Below are positions 45,219 through 54,649 of a stretch of 64,000 nt of DNA, piece after piece. This stretch comes from Pseudarcicella hirudinis (GTDB lineage Bacteria; Bacteroidota; Bacteroidia; Cytophagales; Spirosomataceae), in assembly GCF_900115665.1 (NCBI RefSeq), contig NZ_FOXH01000015.1, forward strand, positions 1-64,000, in the 5' to 3' direction. The notes under the pieces were generated by a model. That model had not been told where the DNA came from. It made no database searches and was given only the letters and a program-made list of their open reading frames with translations. Position numbers and translations under genes: made by a program. The number at the start of each line of letters is the position of its first letter. Position 1 is the first letter of the stretch.

Positions 45219-45785
45219 TTATTTGATGAAGTTGTCAAATAGACTCTGAGCTTTTACGAAAGAATGCTCCAAATCATCGTTGACAAGAATGGTATCAAAT
45301 TTGTTTTGAAAAGACATTTCAAAATTAACCTTAAACAATCTTCTTGAAATAGCGTCTTCATCTTCAGTTCCCCTGCCTCTCAGTCTTTTTTCAAGTTCCT
45401 GCATACTTGGTACTTTTACAAAAATAGCCAAAGCTCTATCCTGGAAGTATTTCTTGATTTTTAGCCCGCCCTGTACATCCACGTCAAAGATTACATGTTT
45501 CCCGCTTGCCCAGAGTCTTTCGATTTCAGATTTTAAAGTACCGTAATAAGCACCGGGATAAACTTCTTCCCATTCCACAAATTCGTCATTATCAATCTTT
45601 TGTCTGAATTCTTCAGGAGACATGAAATAGTAATCTTTACCGTTTTCTTCTGATCGTCCGCGTTTATCACGGGTGCAGGCTGAAATAGAGAAGCCAAGGT
45701 TGGAATTATTGGCTAAAAGATGCTTAACAATTGTTGTTTTGCCGGAGCCTGATGGGGCTGAAAAAATGATGAGTTTACCTTCCAA
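45219..45785 (-). CDS. gmk: Guanylate kinase
   Basis: Gmk converts GMP to GDP. The 188-residue protein has the P-loop [11 protein letters not shown] at residues 9-19, the GMP-binding [16 protein letters not shown] segment and the [12 protein letters not shown] lid motif. Its -7 box lies within the stem region of the hairpin that ends the upstream sigma operon. nadD follows 46 bases downstream. Confidence 0.97.
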   Translation of the reverse strand: MEGKLIIFSAPSGSGKTTIVKHLLANNSNLGFSISACTRDKRGRSEENGKDYYFMSPEEFRQKIDNDEFVEWEEVYPGAYYGTLKSEIERLWASGKHVIFDVDVQGGLKIKKYFQDRALAIFVKVPSMQELEKRLRGRGTEDEDAISRRLFKVNFEMSFQNKFDTILVNDDLEHSFVKAQSLFDNFIK

Positions 45786-45844
45786 TGAGTTAATATAATT
45801 TCCCGGAAAGACTTTCCGAGGTTGTTTAAATACTAAATTTAATA

Positions 45845-45878
45845 CAAAACTAAAAGGTTATTAAGTATTTATCACAAA
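45845..45878 (-). promoter_or_regulatory. Likely gmk promoter
   Basis: On the minus strand TTTG (complement of 45875-45878) is followed after 22 bases by TAGTTTTG (complement of 45845-45852), an exact -7 match about 60 bases ahead of the gmk ATG. The -33 box falls in the loop of the adjoining terminator hairpin. Confidence 0.5.
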
Positions 45879-45902
45879 AATGGGATAAAACTTAATAACC
45901 TT
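45852..45902 (-). terminator. Terminator of the sigma/anti-sigma operon
   Basis: AAGGTTATTAAGT (45854-45866) pairs with ACTTAATAACCTT (45890-45902), and inner TTTATC pairs with GATAAA. The long near-perfect stem is followed on the minus strand by TTAGTTTTG. Confidence 0.75.
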
Positions 45903-45930
45903 GAAACCTAAAATATGATTAGCTGACTAA

Positions 45931-46197
45931 CTACAATTCCTGAATTTTGCGTTTGATACAGTCTAATAAACTGGTAGGAACACATTTTTTTTCAAGACGT
46001 AACTGCATTGTTTCTTTAATGCATTTTTCCAATTCATAGCCTTTTTCACAAGGTAAGCATTTGTCCACATTGGACTTAAAATGCGTAATTTGATCGTCAG
46101 TTGCCTGTCCGTCCAGAATCAGTTGAATGATCTTCATACAATCTTGATGATGCTCGCAACTTGTTTTTTTCTGAACCTTCTCTGCCTCGGGAAACAT
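45931..46197 (-). CDS. Small anti-sigma factor-like zinc-finger protein
   Basis: The 88-residue protein is Cys/His-rich: a CEHHQDC near residues 14-20, HFKSNVDKCLPC with a ZAS-like H-X7-C-X2-C spacing (about 39-50), and further Cys in the C-terminal half. It lies 184 bases downstream of the ECF sigma gene on the same strand. Small zinc-binding proteins in this position are often anti-sigma factors that bind the sigma factor until zinc is lost or oxidised. The spacing deviates from the usual H-X3-C-X2-C, so redox control is inference only. No membrane segment is seen. Confidence 0.68.
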   Translation of the reverse strand: MFPEAEKVQKKTSCEHHQDCMKIIQLILDGQATDDQITHFKSNVDKCLPCEKGYELEKCIKETMQLRLEKKCVPTSLLDCIKRKIQEL

Positions 46198-46381
46198 GTC
46201 TTAAATTTTAGTTTGTTATAATTATTTGGTTTATGGGACTACAACGCAAAAATCAATAATAGCCAAATTCTTGCATAAGTGATTTATCAATCAAGTAGTT
46301 AGTGAACAGAACAAAAATTTAAAAGATTCCATCTCCGGCATTTTTTTTCATTCTGTTCAACTATTTTATCATAAATTGATA

Positions 46382-46990
46382 CTATTCTGCCATAGTGTCA
46401 GCATTCGTGTCATAGCCTAATGACTTGGCGTATGTTTTAAGTTTGTCCTTCAACAGCATTCTTGCACGGTGAAGACGTGAGCGTACGGTACCTATCGGAA
46501 TGTCAAGAATTTTAGCCATTTCCTCATAAGTAAAACCTTCCACATCACAAAGAATGATTACTGTACGGAAGTCAACAGGTAAGGCATTAAGCGCATTGGC
46601 GATTTCATCACCAATCATATCCTGAACTGTTTCTACTCTTAAGTCAGTTGTTTGAGTAGTTTCCGCATCTTCTTCAGAATTATAAGTTGTCTCTACGTCC
46701 TGATAATCAACTTTAGAGGGTTCCTTCGTTTTCTTTCTGAAATCATTTATAAAGCTATTCTTCAAGATTCGGAACAGCCAGGCCTTTGCATTAGTTCCTT
46801 CCTCAAATGAATTGATAAAACGGAAGGCCTTAAGGTAAGTATCTTGTACCAAATCATTTGCATCGTCCTCATCGTTGGTCAAGCGGAAGGCGAAGTTATA
46901 CATCGAGTCTATGTGCGGCATAAACTCTTTGTCGAAAACCCTGTACTTTTCGGCATCCGTATAGGCAGTGGGCATTTCGGTTTCTGACAT
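46382..46990 (-). CDS. RNA polymerase ECF-type sigma factor (SigR/RpoE-like)
   Basis: The 202-residue protein has region 2 at about residues 25-95 (DDANDLVQDTYLKAFRFI and WLFRILKNSFINDFRKK) and region 4 with the helix-turn-helix FTYEEMAKILDIPIGTVRSR at about 155-175. The N-terminal HIDSMYNFAFRLTNDEDDANDL helix matches the SigR/RpoE-like branch used in oxidative or envelope stress. The next gene on the strand encodes a Cys/His-rich small protein, its likely partner. A good -33/-7 promoter lies 20-50 bases upstream. Confidence 0.93.
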   Translation of the reverse strand: MSETEMPTAYTDAEKYRVFDKEFMPHIDSMYNFAFRLTNDEDDANDLVQDTYLKAFRFINSFEEGTNAKAWLFRILKNSFINDFRKKTKEPSKVDYQDVETTYNSEEDAETTQTTDLRVETVQDMIGDEIANALNALPVDFRTVIILCDVEGFTYEEMAKILDIPIGTVRSRLHRARMLLKDKLKTYAKSLGYDTNADTMAE

Positions 46991-47010
46991 AGTTTTAGAT
47001 GAGTGTTGCG

Positions 47011-47040
47011 TAAAATTATAAAATCATCTCAGAAAACAAA
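47011..47040 (-). promoter_or_regulatory. Promoter of the ECF sigma/anti-sigma operon
   Basis: On the minus strand TTTG (complement of 47037-47040) is followed after 18 bases by TAATTTTA (complement of 47011-47018), one mismatch to TAnnTTTG. Confidence 0.55.
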
Positions 47041-47295
47041 CATTGATTTCCAAGAATTTCTTTTACCTGATAGCATGGTTAGTAAAAATGACTGCTTCTG
47101 TTGTGCAATAAAGGATGTATAATCAAACAACCTGCCAATCTTTAAATTTGGCATAATCCTGACAAAAAGGCGTGAATTACGGGAGACTTCCCAAATGAAC
47201 GCTTTGGGGAATAACTAAAAAGAGTACTTCAAAAAGTATAAAATGAAATGATTTAACAGATAAACCTGAAAAAGTATAAAATGTTTGATTGAAGA
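47041..47295. other. Gene-free stretch with a 15-base direct repeat
   Basis: No gene is seen. AAAAAGTATAAAATG occurs twice, at 47231-47245 and 47269-47283, just downstream of mreD. A CCCAAA / TTTGGG hairpin is present at about 47197-47215 without a T-run. Purpose unknown. Confidence 0.4.
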
Positions 47296-47802
47296 TTACT
47301 CTTTCCTGAAAAGCTGAAGAACAAGAATAACCAATCCTGTAAATATTGTACTGGCCAATACTTTTATCATCGTTGGCAGAAACAATCCAAAGTCACTTGC
47401 TTCCAGAAAAAATAAAAGCAGGTGATGAATAAATGTCAGAATACCAACATAGGAGACAAACCAGGACGCTCCCATTGATTTTAATGTTAAGATCATTCTT
47501 TCATCATAACCTCTCTGTGGGGTAAGTAACTTGATAATAGAGGGTCTTAAAAAGGCGATCAAAGTCATTGAGGCGGCATGCATGCCCATGGTATTGTAAA
47601 AAACGTCAACAAATATTCCGGCAAAGAAACCAAGGAAAAGTAAGGTTATCTTACTGATTTCGAAAGGTAATAAGAGAATTGAGGCAATGTAGACAAAGCA
47701 AAAGGCATAATTGAAAAGTACCAGCTGACGAACAAAGAAAATTTGTATCAGTAAGTAAAAACCGAAGAATAAACTGTAATATGTTAAATTTCTAGGACTC
47801 AT
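47296..47802 (-). CDS. mreD: Rod shape-determining protein MreD
   Basis: MreD is a small polytopic inner-membrane protein that joins MreC and the elongation machinery. The 168-residue protein has five hydrophobic segments, a typical opening NLTYYSLFFGFYLLIQIF and the GFFAGIFVDVFYNTMGMHA motif near the middle. It lies 47 bases behind mreC, last in mreBCD. No pbp2 or rodA follows. Confidence 0.9.
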   Translation of the reverse strand: MSPRNLTYYSLFFGFYLLIQIFFVRQLVLFNYAFCFVYIASILLLPFEISKITLLFLGFFAGIFVDVFYNTMGMHAASMTLIAFLRPSIIKLLTPQRGYDERMILTLKSMGASWFVSYVGILTFIHHLLLFFLEASDFGLFLPTMIKVLASTIFTGLVILVLQLFRKE

Positions 47803-47849
47803 TTTTCAATTATTGATCGGACTTATTCAGTTTTAAGGGACAGTGCCGC

Positions 47850-48692
47850 TTATTTTTTTACAGGATTTTCGTTTTGTTCAAGTTGCTTCTGTTCCGACTC
47901 CAGTTTATTTTTAATCACGTACACATATGACAAATTGTTAAAGTTTGTCGCCAGTCTGAGTGAAATGTCATGAAAAGTAAGATCCGGTTTTACGCCAACT
48001 TTTTGTACATAACCAATGGCAATATTGGGAGGGAATACTGTATTGAAATCTGAAGTAAGTATGGTATCTCCGGTTTTTACAACCTTATATCTTGATACAT
48101 CAAACATCTGCAAAATCTCAGGATTAGAAGATTCCCATTTTACATATCCGATTTCGTTATTCCTTTTGATTTTAGCAGAAACTGTATATTCTGAGTGAAG
48201 CACTGAAATGACCCTCGAAATATGTTGAGAGCAGGATTTTATCTTTCCTACTACTCCCGTAGCTGAAATAACACCCATACCGGGAGCCAGCCCGTCTGCA
48301 GAGCCTTTATCGATCGTGAGGTAATTATTGGCCTGATTGATTGTAAGATCCATCACTTTTGCCGTAGTTACCTGAAATCTTGTGGCTACAATAGAATCTG
48401 CTTTGTAATTGATTTTTGAAGGAATGAGTTGCTGAGCCTGAAGCCTTGCAATCGTTTCATGTAGCTTTGTATTTTCAACCGCTAGTTCAGCATTTACATT
48501 TCTCAGATTAGAATATTCTTTGATAGCATTTGAAAATTTCAGTGTTTCGGCTACGTAATAATTGGAAGTATTAAAGAAAATAGCATTTTGGAAGTCGTTG
48601 TATGTATAGACACACCAAAGACTCAGTACTTCCAAAAGCACGAAAAGAATAAAAGCCCGTTGTCTGGAAATGAACTGAAAAAGCTGATACAT
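47850..48692 (-). CDS. mreC: Rod shape-determining protein MreC
   Basis: MreC spans the membrane once (about residues 12-28), has a coiled-coil stretch (about 55-100, LAVENTKLHETIARLQAQQ) and a periplasmic beta domain with GSADGLAPGMGVISATGVVGKIK. It links MreB inside to the peptidoglycan enzymes outside. Its length of 280 fits. mreB is 81 bases upstream, mreD 47 bases downstream. Confidence 0.94.
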   Translation of the reverse strand: MYQLFQFISRQRAFILFVLLEVLSLWCVYTYNDFQNAIFFNTSNYYVAETLKFSNAIKEYSNLRNVNAELAVENTKLHETIARLQAQQLIPSKINYKADSIVATRFQVTTAKVMDLTINQANNYLTIDKGSADGLAPGMGVISATGVVGKIKSCSQHISRVISVLHSEYTVSAKIKRNNEIGYVKWESSNPEILQMFDVSRYKVVKTGDTILTSDFNTVFPPNIAIGYVQKVGVKPDLTFHDISLRLATNFNNLSYVYVIKNKLESEQKQLEQNENPVKK

Positions 48693-48773
48693 GAGGCGTT
48701 ATAAATTATGAGTTACGAATGTTGAGTTATGCTAAAAACCAACTCTCCATTCATAACCCATATTTCATAATTT

Positions 48774-49799
48774 TTAGCTGATTAAGATTGGTTTAAAATG
48801 ATCAAGATGTTTCAGAACCTCTCCGGTTCCGCGAACAACCGCCTTAAGCGGATCATCAGCAATATGGATTGGCAGTTTCGTTTTATTAGCCAGTCTTTTA
48901 TCTAAACCATGTAATAAAGCTCCTCCACCGGTAAGGTGAATACCATTGTGGTAAATATCAGCAGAAAGTTCAGGAGGAGATACTTCCAGTGCTTTCATTA
49001 CAGCTTCCTCTATTTTAGAAATAGATTTATCCAGTGCATAAGCAATTTCTGAATAAGTAACCTTAATTTCCTTCGGAATACCTGTCATAAGGTCACGGCC
49101 ACGAATTTCATAATCTGCCGGAGGAATATCAAGTTCCGGTAAAGCTGAACCAACTTCAATTTTAATCAGTTCGGCAGAACGCTCACCAATCAGCAGGTTG
49201 TGCTCACGACGCATGTAGTCAACAATATCACGGGTGAAAACATCACCTGCAATTCTGACAGATGCTTCGCAAACAATTCCTGAAAGAGCAATAACGGCAA
49301 TTTCAGTGGTTCCCCCTCCGATGTCAACAATCATTGAGCCATTAGGTTGTTCTATATCAATACCAATTCCTATTGCGGCTGCGATAGGTTCATGAATCAT
49401 ATAAACTTCTTTTGCTCCTGCGTGTTCTGCAGAATCTTTTACCGCTCTTTTTTCTACCTCAGTAATACCAGAAGGAATACAGATTACCATCCTGTGAGAA
49501 GGGGTAAATAACCGGCTGCCGGTATCAATCATTTTAATAAGTCCGCGAATCATTAATTCTGCCGCAGTAAAGTCTGCAATAACTCCATCTTTAAGCGGGC
49601 GGATCGTTTTTATATTTTCATTGGTTTTTTCGTGCATTTGCATTGCCTTATTCCCAATAGCAAGCACCTTGTTGGATACTCTGTCGAGGGCAATGATAGA
49701 CGGTTCATCAACTACAATTTTGTCTTTGTGGATGATGAGAGTGTTTGCTGTACCAAGGTCAATAGCAATGTCGGAAGTCAGGAAACTGAATAATCCCAT
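48774..49799 (-). CDS. mreB: Rod shape-determining protein MreB
   Basis: MreB is the actin-like protein that guides lateral cell-wall synthesis. The 341-residue protein shows IAIDLGTANTLI (phosphate 1), IVDIGGGTTEIAVI (phosphate 2), and HLTGGGALLHGLD (adenosine). It is first of mreB-mreC-mreD, with 81 bases before mreC, in which GCTAAAAA and TTTTTAGC (48731-48738 and 48771-48778) form an inverted repeat around the mreB stop. Confidence 0.97.
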   Translation of the reverse strand: MGLFSFLTSDIAIDLGTANTLIIHKDKIVVDEPSIIALDRVSNKVLAIGNKAMQMHEKTNENIKTIRPLKDGVIADFTAAELMIRGLIKMIDTGSRLFTPSHRMVICIPSGITEVEKRAVKDSAEHAGAKEVYMIHEPIAAAIGIGIDIEQPNGSMIVDIGGGTTEIAVIALSGIVCEASVRIAGDVFTRDIVDYMRREHNLLIGERSAELIKIEVGSALPELDIPPADYEIRGRDLMTGIPKEIKVTYSEIAYALDKSISKIEEAVMKALEVSPPELSADIYHNGIHLTGGGALLHGLDKRLANKTKLPIHIADDPLKAVVRGTGEVLKHLDHFKPILIS

Positions 49800-50140
49800 T
49801 TGATTTTTCTATTAAAAAAGTATGTTTTATTTGTGGGTTAAGAGCTTATGAAGTTACGAGGATTTATGCTGGATTTTAGAAAAACTTTGGAATAAAGCAG
49901 AAAATTTGCTGATTACCGTTTCAATGGCAGAAATCATTTGATTAAAGCGGTCTGAATCAGGTAAAAAGTATCTTCTGCACTATTTTTAATTTTCTGAAAA
50001 AAGAGTTATAAAAACTTGTAAATCTTTTTTTAAGCTTCTTAGTCGTAATCGTTTCTTGTAAAAGTGCAAAATTAGTTAGAATTTCAGAGAAAGTTGTTGA
50101 GAATGAAGGAAAATTTAGTTAATAACTTGTAATTGAAGCG
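49800..50140. other. Upstream region of mreB
   Basis: No gene is visible. TAATTTTG (complement of 50067-50074) is an exact -7 match on the minus strand but lacks a -33 TTG at the right distance. If used, mreB would have a 5' leader of about 260 bases. Confidence 0.4.
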
Positions 50141-51127
50141 TTAATTTTCGTCTTCAACCTCTTCCTTCTTTTTGGCTTTGGGGGCTTCGTATGTGATTTT
50201 ACCTTTTGTATCTCTTTCCTGAAGGACAAACGGCTCAGATTTATCAAATTTATCCTTGCCATATTGTACCTCTTTTTTAAGGCGTCCGCCTACGCCGAAT
50301 TGATGATACTCCCGCCATTTTCCAACTTTTACACTGTCATCAAAACGACCTTCTTCCTGTAATTGTCCTTCTTCGTAAAACGCCCGGTAATCTCCGGTAA
50401 TTTTACCAAAATTAACAGGAATCACTTCTTTGATTTTGGTCTCTTCTTTATCGTAATAGCTGATTCTGGCATCAGCCGGCTGACCTCTTTTGTATTTTTG
50501 CTTATTCAATAAAATATACTCCTGATTGTATGTTTCCCAGCGGCCATCTTTTGCTCCGGCATAAAAAAAGCCTTCTTCTACCAGTTCATCATTGATATAC
50601 TTGCGATACGGGCCATGGCAAATCTGTGCGTAATTTTTATCTTTGACAGGGGTATTTACAATTCTGGCCAGTTTGTAATCATACCACCAGATTTCTTTAG
50701 CATAGGGGCTGACGCGCTTTTCATCATCCGTATATTTCAGCACATTGATTTCTTCTACTGTAGCCCTGTTTCCATTCCCGTAACTTCCGATTCTTCTCTC
50801 CATTTTTATCCCCTCATACTCATCTTTTGGTACTTTTCTGGTTTTAGCTTTGGACTTCTTTTGCTTGATTTTCAACCCCAGATCAGTACTGGTAATGTCA
50901 GAATACAGATCTGCTACTCCTTTTTTTATTCTAATAGCCTCATCTTTATTTTTTTTGAGGTTATCTAAGATATCTGATTGTATAAGCCCGCCCAAAAATC
51001 CTTTGCTTTTTGCAGATGTATCAGTTTTAGGCTTTTCTTTCGTTTTGAACTCATCCGATTGAGCCTTTACATTTGATTGGCCAATCAGAATACAAGCTGT
51101 TATTAAAAAAAAAGATAAACTTCTCAT
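50141..51127 (-). CDS. Secreted MORN-repeat-like protein
   Basis: The 328-residue product has a signal peptide ending near residue 22 (SNVKAQS). The mature domain has repeats of the MORN/YwqK type: GPYRKYINDELVEEGFFYAG, KDGRWETYNQEYIL, ITGDYRAFYEEGQLQEEGRF and VGKWREYHQFG, each about 20-25 residues (about 170-290), after a low-complexity Lys-rich segment. Such repeats are common in Bacteroidota and bind membranes or unknown partners; no enzyme motif is visible. It is a single gene between mreB and fcl. Confidence 0.78.
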   Translation of the reverse strand: MRSLSFFLITACILIGQSNVKAQSDEFKTKEKPKTDTSAKSKGFLGGLIQSDILDNLKKNKDEAIRIKKGVADLYSDITSTDLGLKIKQKKSKAKTRKVPKDEYEGIKMERRIGSYGNGNRATVEEINVLKYTDDEKRVSPYAKEIWWYDYKLARIVNTPVKDKNYAQICHGPYRKYINDELVEEGFFYAGAKDGRWETYNQEYILLNKQKYKRGQPADARISYYDKEETKIKEVIPVNFGKITGDYRAFYEEGQLQEEGRFDDSVKVGKWREYHQFGVGGRLKKEVQYGKDKFDKSEPFVLQERDTKGKITYEAPKAKKKEEVEDEN

Positions 51128-51334
51128 CGGTGCACGCTTTCAGATTTGATTTTGTTACTTTTGTGAACGAAAAAAAATGGTATTTATTTTAGAATCGAAT
51201 CATCGTTTCCTTCGTCTAATGAGTAAACGGTTAATTCTAATTCAAAGTTAAAATAGATTTAAATTAGATTGCTGTTTTTAAGGAATTGATTTTCACCTTT
51301 CTTAAGAAACATCAAGAGTTTATAATAAATAATA

Positions 51335-52273
51335 ATGGAAAAAAGCGCTAAGATTTATATTGCCGGGCATCGTGGAATGGTTGGTTCAGCTATTTTGAGA
51401 AAATTGCAAGCTGAAGGTTTTCAGAACTTTATCTTAAAAACCTCAAAAGAACTTGACCTCAGGAATCAGAAAGCTGTAGAAGATTTTTTCCAGTCAGAAA
51501 AGCCGGAATATGTTTTCCTGGCAGCGGCCAAAGTGGGAGGAATTGTTGCTAATAATACTTACAGAGCTGATTTTCTTTATGAAAACCTGGCTATTCAAAA
51601 CAATGTCATTCATTCTTCCTATCTGACAGGAGTTAAAAAACTGATGTTTTTAGGCTCTTCCTGTATTTATCCCAAATTAGCTCCTCAACCTTTAAAAGAA
51701 GATTATTTGCTTAGCGGATTTTTAGAGCCGACGAATGAGCCGTATGCTATTGCTAAAATTGCCGGTATCAAAATGTGCGAGGCCTACAGAAGTCAATATA
51801 ACTGTGATTTTATTTCAGTAATGCCTACTAATCTTTACGGGCCGAATGACAACTATGATTTGCAGAACTCTCATGTATTACCTGCCATGATTCGTAAGTT
51901 TCATGAAGCAAAAGTAAATAACAGCCCGTCAGTAAACCTTTGGGGAACAGGTTCTCCGATGAGAGAATTTTTACATGCAGATGATCTGGCAGAAGCATGT
52001 TATTATCTGATGCAGAATTTCAGTGAAGCTGGTTTCGTGAACATCGGAACAGGAACAGATGTAACCATCAAAGAACTGGCTGAAACTGTTAAAAAAACAG
52101 TAGGTTTTGAAGGAGAATTAGTCTGGGATACTACTAAACCTGACGGAACACCCAGAAAATTGATGGATGTGTCAAAACTTCATTCTTATGGCTGGAAACA
52201 TAAAATTGAACTTGGTGAGGGTGTCGGACTGGCGTATCATGATTTTCTGGAAAATCATGAATTAAGGAAATAA
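51335..52273 (+). CDS. fcl: GDP-L-fucose synthase
   Basis: Fcl epimerises and reduces GDP-4-keto-6-deoxymannose to GDP-L-fucose, a sugar donor for surface polysaccharides. The 312-residue SDR-fold protein has the NADP motif [10 protein letters not shown] at 11-20, Ser109-Tyr137-Lys141 as the catalytic set (GSSCIYP, YAIAK), and [19 protein letters not shown]. The gene for GDP-mannose dehydratase (gmd), which usually sits next to fcl, is not in the window. Confidence 0.95.
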   Translation: MEKSAKIYIAGHRGMVGSAILRKLQAEGFQNFILKTSKELDLRNQKAVEDFFQSEKPEYVFLAAAKVGGIVANNTYRADFLYENLAIQNNVIHSSYLTGVKKLMFLGSSCIYPKLAPQPLKEDYLLSGFLEPTNEPYAIAKIAGIKMCEAYRSQYNCDFISVMPTNLYGPNDNYDLQNSHVLPAMIRKFHEAKVNNSPSVNLWGTGSPMREFLHADDLAEACYYLMQNFSEAGFVNIGTGTDVTIKELAETVKKTVGFEGELVWDTTKPDGTPRKLMDVSKLHSYGWKHKIELGEGVGLAYHDFLENHELRK

Positions 52274-52367
52274 GTTTCGCATATTATTATTGACTTGAAT
52301 ATTAGATCCGGTGTTCCGGGGATTTGGTTTAACAAATGTGCAGAACATCGGATCAGGTACAAATTAC

Positions 52368-53096
52368 ATGGAAAAGGAATGGTTCAGCCATTGGTTTGAT
52401 TCACCTTATTATCATATTCTTTATCAAAACAGAGATGATGATGAGGCGCAGTTATTCATTGATAAACTCTCTGAATTTCTCGGATTTTTACCCGAACATC
52501 AGATTATGGATCTGGCTTGCGGGAAAGGCCGTCACTCGATTTATCTTAATCAAAAAGGATTTAATGTAACAGGATTAGATCTTTCTCCCCAAAGTATTGA
52601 ATATGCTCAGCAATTTGCCAATGAAAGACTTCATTTTCATGTACATGATATGAGAGATTTTTTTGCAGAAAGAGAGTTCGATTTTGTCCTGAATATGTTC
52701 ACCAGTTTTGGTTACCTTGCAAACGAATCTGAAAATATCAAAGCTTTCCAGTCAGCCGCAAGAAGTCTGAAAAAAGGAGGACGATTTGTTTTGGATTTTT
52801 TTAATACACCATTAGTAATCAGGGAGTTGGTTTCTTATGAGATAAAAAGTATAGAGGGGATTGATTTCGAAATCAGAAAGCGCCATGAAAATGGCTGTAT
52901 TATCAAGAATATTGACTTTGAAGCAGAAAAGCATCATTATCATTTTCAGGAAAGAGTTGAGGCCATCTGCCAGGAATCTTTTCTTCGGTATTTCTCCTCA
53001 GCGGGTCTTACACTTAAACATTTGTTCGGTAATTATTTACTGGAACCATATCAGGCAGAGAGCTCATCCCGCATGATTTTTATTTTGGAAAAGTAA
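52368..53096 (+). CDS. Class I SAM-dependent methyltransferase
   Basis: The 242-residue protein is a Rossmann methyltransferase with motif I IMDLACGKGRHSIYL (about 47-61), acidic Asp at VTGLDLSPQSI, and FDFVLNMFTSFGYL as motif IV. The start at 52368 (MEKEWFSHWF) is better than one 57 bases upstream, because homologous methyltransferases begin with a W/F-rich segment like this. It lies 95 bases after fcl on the same strand. Substrate unknown. Confidence 0.87.
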   Translation: MEKEWFSHWFDSPYYHILYQNRDDDEAQLFIDKLSEFLGFLPEHQIMDLACGKGRHSIYLNQKGFNVTGLDLSPQSIEYAQQFANERLHFHVHDMRDFFAEREFDFVLNMFTSFGYLANESENIKAFQSAARSLKKGGRFVLDFFNTPLVIRELVSYEIKSIEGIDFEIRKRHENGCIIKNIDFEAEKHHYHFQERVEAICQESFLRYFSSAGLTLKHLFGNYLLEPYQAESSSRMIFILEK

Positions 53097-53129
53097 AACA
53101 TTTTGTGTTTTTTAGTAGGGTATTGAAAG

Positions 53130-53160
53130 TTGCAGTTTTCCAATGTAAATCATATTTCTG
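53130..53160 (+). promoter_or_regulatory. Possible promoter of the cNMP-domain gene
   Basis: TTG (53130-53132) is followed after 20 bases by TATTTCTG (53153-53160), one mismatch to TAnnTTTG, 18 bases before the start codon. Confidence 0.4.
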
Positions 53161-53178
53161 AAACAAACGGATACCAAA

Positions 53179-53613
53179 ATGGAAACAGGAGATTTTTTGA
53201 AACAAAATCCGCTCTTTAATGCTTTTTCTGATAAACAGCTCTTATTTCTTGCCTTAAACAGCAAAGTACTGAATATTCAGAAAGATAGCTATCTGAGGGT
53301 ACTGGATGAAAAGCCAAGTGATTTTTTAGTTTTACTGGAAGGAGAATGGTTAATGGAAAGAAAAATCAGAGGAGTAAGAGAGCCGTATGTATATATCAGT
53401 GAAAAACCCGGTTCCTGGCATGGCGGTATTGATATGGTCGATATGATTGCTCCTGCCACAGTAAAGGTTTTAAGAGACAGCCAGATACTTCGTATTCCAA
53501 AAGATGTCATGCACGATATGATCAGAAGAGAATTTCCGATTACCCTTTATATTCTGGAAGAACTAAGAGACGGAGTTATTGAGTTTCTGGACATGATCAG
53601 AAGAAATAAATAA
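53179..53613 (+). CDS. Small cyclic-nucleotide-binding-domain protein, no DNA-binding domain
   Basis: The 144-residue protein fills one cyclic-nucleotide-binding-like beta roll: LFNAFSDKQLLFLALNSKVLN at the start, the middle strands, KPGSWHGGIDMVD at about 75-87, and a C-terminal helix. It ends before any helix-turn-helix. The phosphate-binding cassette is degenerate (APATV where CRP has RSATV), so cAMP binding is unlikely. A reductase gene starts 8 bases later on the same strand, implying a joint role. Function unknown. Confidence 0.77.
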   Translation: METGDFLKQNPLFNAFSDKQLLFLALNSKVLNIQKDSYLRVLDEKPSDFLVLLEGEWLMERKIRGVREPYVYISEKPGSWHGGIDMVDMIAPATVKVLRDSQILRIPKDVMHDMIRREFPITLYILEELRDGVIEFLDMIRRNK

Positions 53614-53620
53614 ACCTCAG

Positions 53621-54619
53621 ATGGATCAAAAATTCAAGGCCTTAATCGTATCTGCAACCGAAGAAGGTAAATATTCCTGCAACATTTCAGAGAAAAGTAT
53701 TTCAGATTTACCCCAGGGGGATGTTTTGGTAAAAGTGCATTTCTCTGCGCTCAATTATAAAGATGCCTTATCTTCAACAGGGAATAAAGGCGTTACTAAA
53801 AACTACCCGCATACTCCCGGAATTGACGCGGCCGGAGTTGTAGAGGAAAGTAATGATCCTGCTTTCAAAGCGGGAGATAAAGTAATTGTTACAAGTTATG
53901 ATTTAGGCATGAATACTTCAGGCGGATTAGCCGAGTATATCAGTGTTCCTGCTGCCTGGATAGTGCCTTTACCCGAGGGTATGACCATGCAGGAAGCTAT
54001 GATTCACGGTACAGCAGGTTTTACCGCCGGAATGTGTATCAATGCTCTTTGTAATTATGGTGTTTCTCCTGAAAAAGGTAAAATACTGGTTACAGGTTCA
54101 ACCGGAGGGGTCGGAACATTAGCGACTGCTATTTTAAGTAAAATCGGCTTTCGGGTAACTACTGTAACCGGCAAACCTGAAGCGAAGGAATTTCTGACAA
54201 AAATAGGTGCTGATGAAATCGTTGAAAGAGAAGCGCTTGATGACCAATCCGGACGCCCTTTATTAAAATCTGCCTATGCCGGAGTGATTGATACCGTTGG
54301 GGGGAATATTTTGGCTACAGCCCTCAAATCTTTGACTTATGGTGGGGCAGCGGCAGCCTGCGGACTTGTTGCTTCTCCACAGTTACCAACTACGGTTTTC
54401 CCCTTTATTTTGAGAGGAAATGCCCTTTTCGGTATTGATTCAGCAGAATGTCCTATGATTTTGAGAAAAGAAATCTGGCATAAGCTGGCCAATGAATGGA
54501 AACCTGATCACCCGGATGATCTTTTTACAGAGATCTCTCTTGAAGAGGTTCCCCAAAGACTGGAATTAATGCTGGCCGGAAAGTTAATAGGGAAAACGGT
54601 AGTTAAAATCTGCCCCTGA
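53621..54619 (+). CDS. YhdH/AcuI-type NADPH-dependent acryloyl-CoA/quinone reductase
   Basis: The 332-residue MDR-superfamily enzyme has the zinc-free quinone-oxidoreductase layout with the NADPH motif TGSTGGVGTLATAIL at about 159-173, and the opening SALNYKDALSSTGNKGVTKNYP and HTPGIDAAGVV. YhdH/AcuI enzymes reduce acryloyl-CoA to propionyl-CoA with NADPH; other 2-enoyl substrates remain possible. It lies 8 bases behind the cNMP-domain gene. Confidence 0.91.
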   Translation: MDQKFKALIVSATEEGKYSCNISEKSISDLPQGDVLVKVHFSALNYKDALSSTGNKGVTKNYPHTPGIDAAGVVEESNDPAFKAGDKVIVTSYDLGMNTSGGLAEYISVPAAWIVPLPEGMTMQEAMIHGTAGFTAGMCINALCNYGVSPEKGKILVTGSTGGVGTLATAILSKIGFRVTTVTGKPEAKEFLTKIGADEIVEREALDDQSGRPLLKSAYAGVIDTVGGNILATALKSLTYGGAAAACGLVASPQLPTTVFPFILRGNALFGIDSAECPMILRKEIWHKLANEWKPDHPDDLFTEISLEEVPQRLELMLAGKLIGKTVVKICP

Positions 54620-54649
54620 ATAAATTGCTGATGATAAAAAGGTGGGAAT

